In this document: piece after piece, positions 63,669 through 64,000 of the stretch
Layout of the letters: the number at the start of each line of letters is the position of its first letter
Position numbering within the stretch: position 1 is the first letter of the stretch
Source: Colwellia sp.
GTDB lineage: Bacteria > Pseudomonadota > Gammaproteobacteria > Enterobacterales > Alteromonadaceae
Direction of reading: 5' to 3'
NCBI RefSeq assembly: GCF_013214175.1
Contig: NZ_JABSPA010000004.1
Coordinates: 186,001 to 250,000, forward strand
DNA: 64,000 nucleotides
Made by a program: the position numbers and the translations under genes
Notes under the pieces: generated by a model
What the model was told of the DNA's origin: nothing
The model's database searches: none
Seen by the model: the letters and a program-made list of their open reading frames with translations, nothing else

Positions 63669-63814
63669 ACTACTATAAAATTTGAATTAATGATGACAAT
63701 TAAAGGTTATTGGCAGTGTATTGATAGGATAAATAAAAATCGAGTAAGTGAAGTTTAATTCCATTTTGGATGACAAAATGAAAATCTATTTAGTAAAAGA
63801 GTTAGATGAAAAAA

Positions 63815-63854
63815 AGTAAAAAAAAGCCAATACCTGTTAGCAAGTATTGGCTTT
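63815..63854 (-). terminator. Terminator of the partial gene at the window end
   Basis: AAAGCCAATAC/GTATTGGCTTT stem of 11 bp; the T-run is on the minus strand. Confidence 0.85.
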
Positions 63855-63887
63855 ATCTATTCCTGCCCTAATAACTAGGGAGTTCGA

Positions 63888-64000
63888 CTATTTTTCTGCA
63901 GCAAGTTTACGTGCTTGATGCAGTTTCTTGTAGCTCTCAATCAAACGTTGATGTTTATCTAAACCTTCTAGTTTCATGCTCGTTGGTGTTAGCCCAAAAA
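63888..64000 (-). CDS. Unrecognised gene, C-terminal 36 residues only
   Basis: The minus strand is open from the window edge to a TAG at 63888-63890, encoding a lysine-rich helical end that includes LEGLDKHQRLIESYKKLHQA. A strong terminator follows at the right place, which supports a real gene. The family is not recognised from this short tail. Confidence 0.55.
   Translation of the reverse strand, partial: FGLTPTSMKLEGLDKHQRLIESYKKLHQARKLAAEK

Larger units (their letters stand above)
63181..63784. repeat. 604-bp direct repeat, copy 2
   Basis: Ungapped match to 61739-62342. Homology to the first copy continues upstream with small indels back into the PEP-CTERM tail region. Confidence 0.95.

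Noticed and set aside
61739..63784. CRISPR array or phage att repeats as explanation of the direct repeats
   Set aside because: There are only two long copies with no short repeat-spacer pattern and no integrase or cas genes nearby.

Overview
The window comes from an AT-rich marine gammaproteobacterium of the Alteromonadales, most likely Colwellia or a close relative. This is inferred from gene order and family content (cco operon followed by fnr and uspE, an Oar-type TonB receptor beside nucleoside genes, a gloB/mltD pair) and from interspersed repeats ending in ATACCAATT. No search was run, so the genus is an inference.

Layout. 1-3.6 kb: methyltransferase fragment, gloB, mltD and a small lipoprotein. 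3.7-14.8 kb: a complete cbb3 oxidase locus (ccoNOQP, ccoH/fixH, ccoI, ccoS, a SafE-family membrane protein) bracketed by two FNR-type regulators that both keep four iron-sulphur cysteines, and ending with uspE. The ccoN promoter region carries a perfect FNR box and a perfect CRP palindrome. 15.0-17.7 kb: pxpABC 5-oxoprolinase operon. 17.9-38.6 kb: a nucleic-acid and nucleoside utilisation locus. It has secreted or lipoprotein phosphoesterases and nucleases, two TonB-dependent receptors, a CNT transporter, add, deoD, deoB, udk, deoC, tdk, deoA, cdd and a RutR-like TetR regulator. RutR-type palindromes (TGACCAnnTGGTCA) sit at three of its promoters. One of these serves an isopenicillin-N-synthase-like dioxygenase that probably belongs to pyrimidine metabolism.

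38.7-43.1 kb: RND efflux pair. 43.5-51.7 kb: pldA, then two minus-strand groups: M48 peptidase, SH3 protein and CHASE2 cyclase; and beta-barrel, cupredoxin and HAMP cyclase. 51.9-53.5 kb: GAF/HD-GYP c-di-GMP phosphodiesterase. 53.5-58.4 kb: an island flanked by two decayed rimO fragments, holding a TonB receptor with a Fur-like box, an interspersed repeat and a shredded PepSY gene. 58.4-60.7 kb: MaoC-like protein and intact rimO. 60.9-63.8 kb: two PEP-CTERM genes in tandem, each with a sigma-54-type -24/-12 promoter and an identical upstream motif at identical spacing, followed by a ~604-bp near-identical direct repeat that carries a dead ridA-like gene. The window ends in the 3' end of an unrecognised minus-strand gene.

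The genes combine into three coherent modules: microaerobic respiration under FNR/CRP control, extracellular nucleic-acid scavenging under a RutR-like repressor, and a small sigma-54-driven family of surface-sorted PEP-CTERM proteins whose mature regions have been exchanged while their ends stayed constant. The last is the least explained part of the window.
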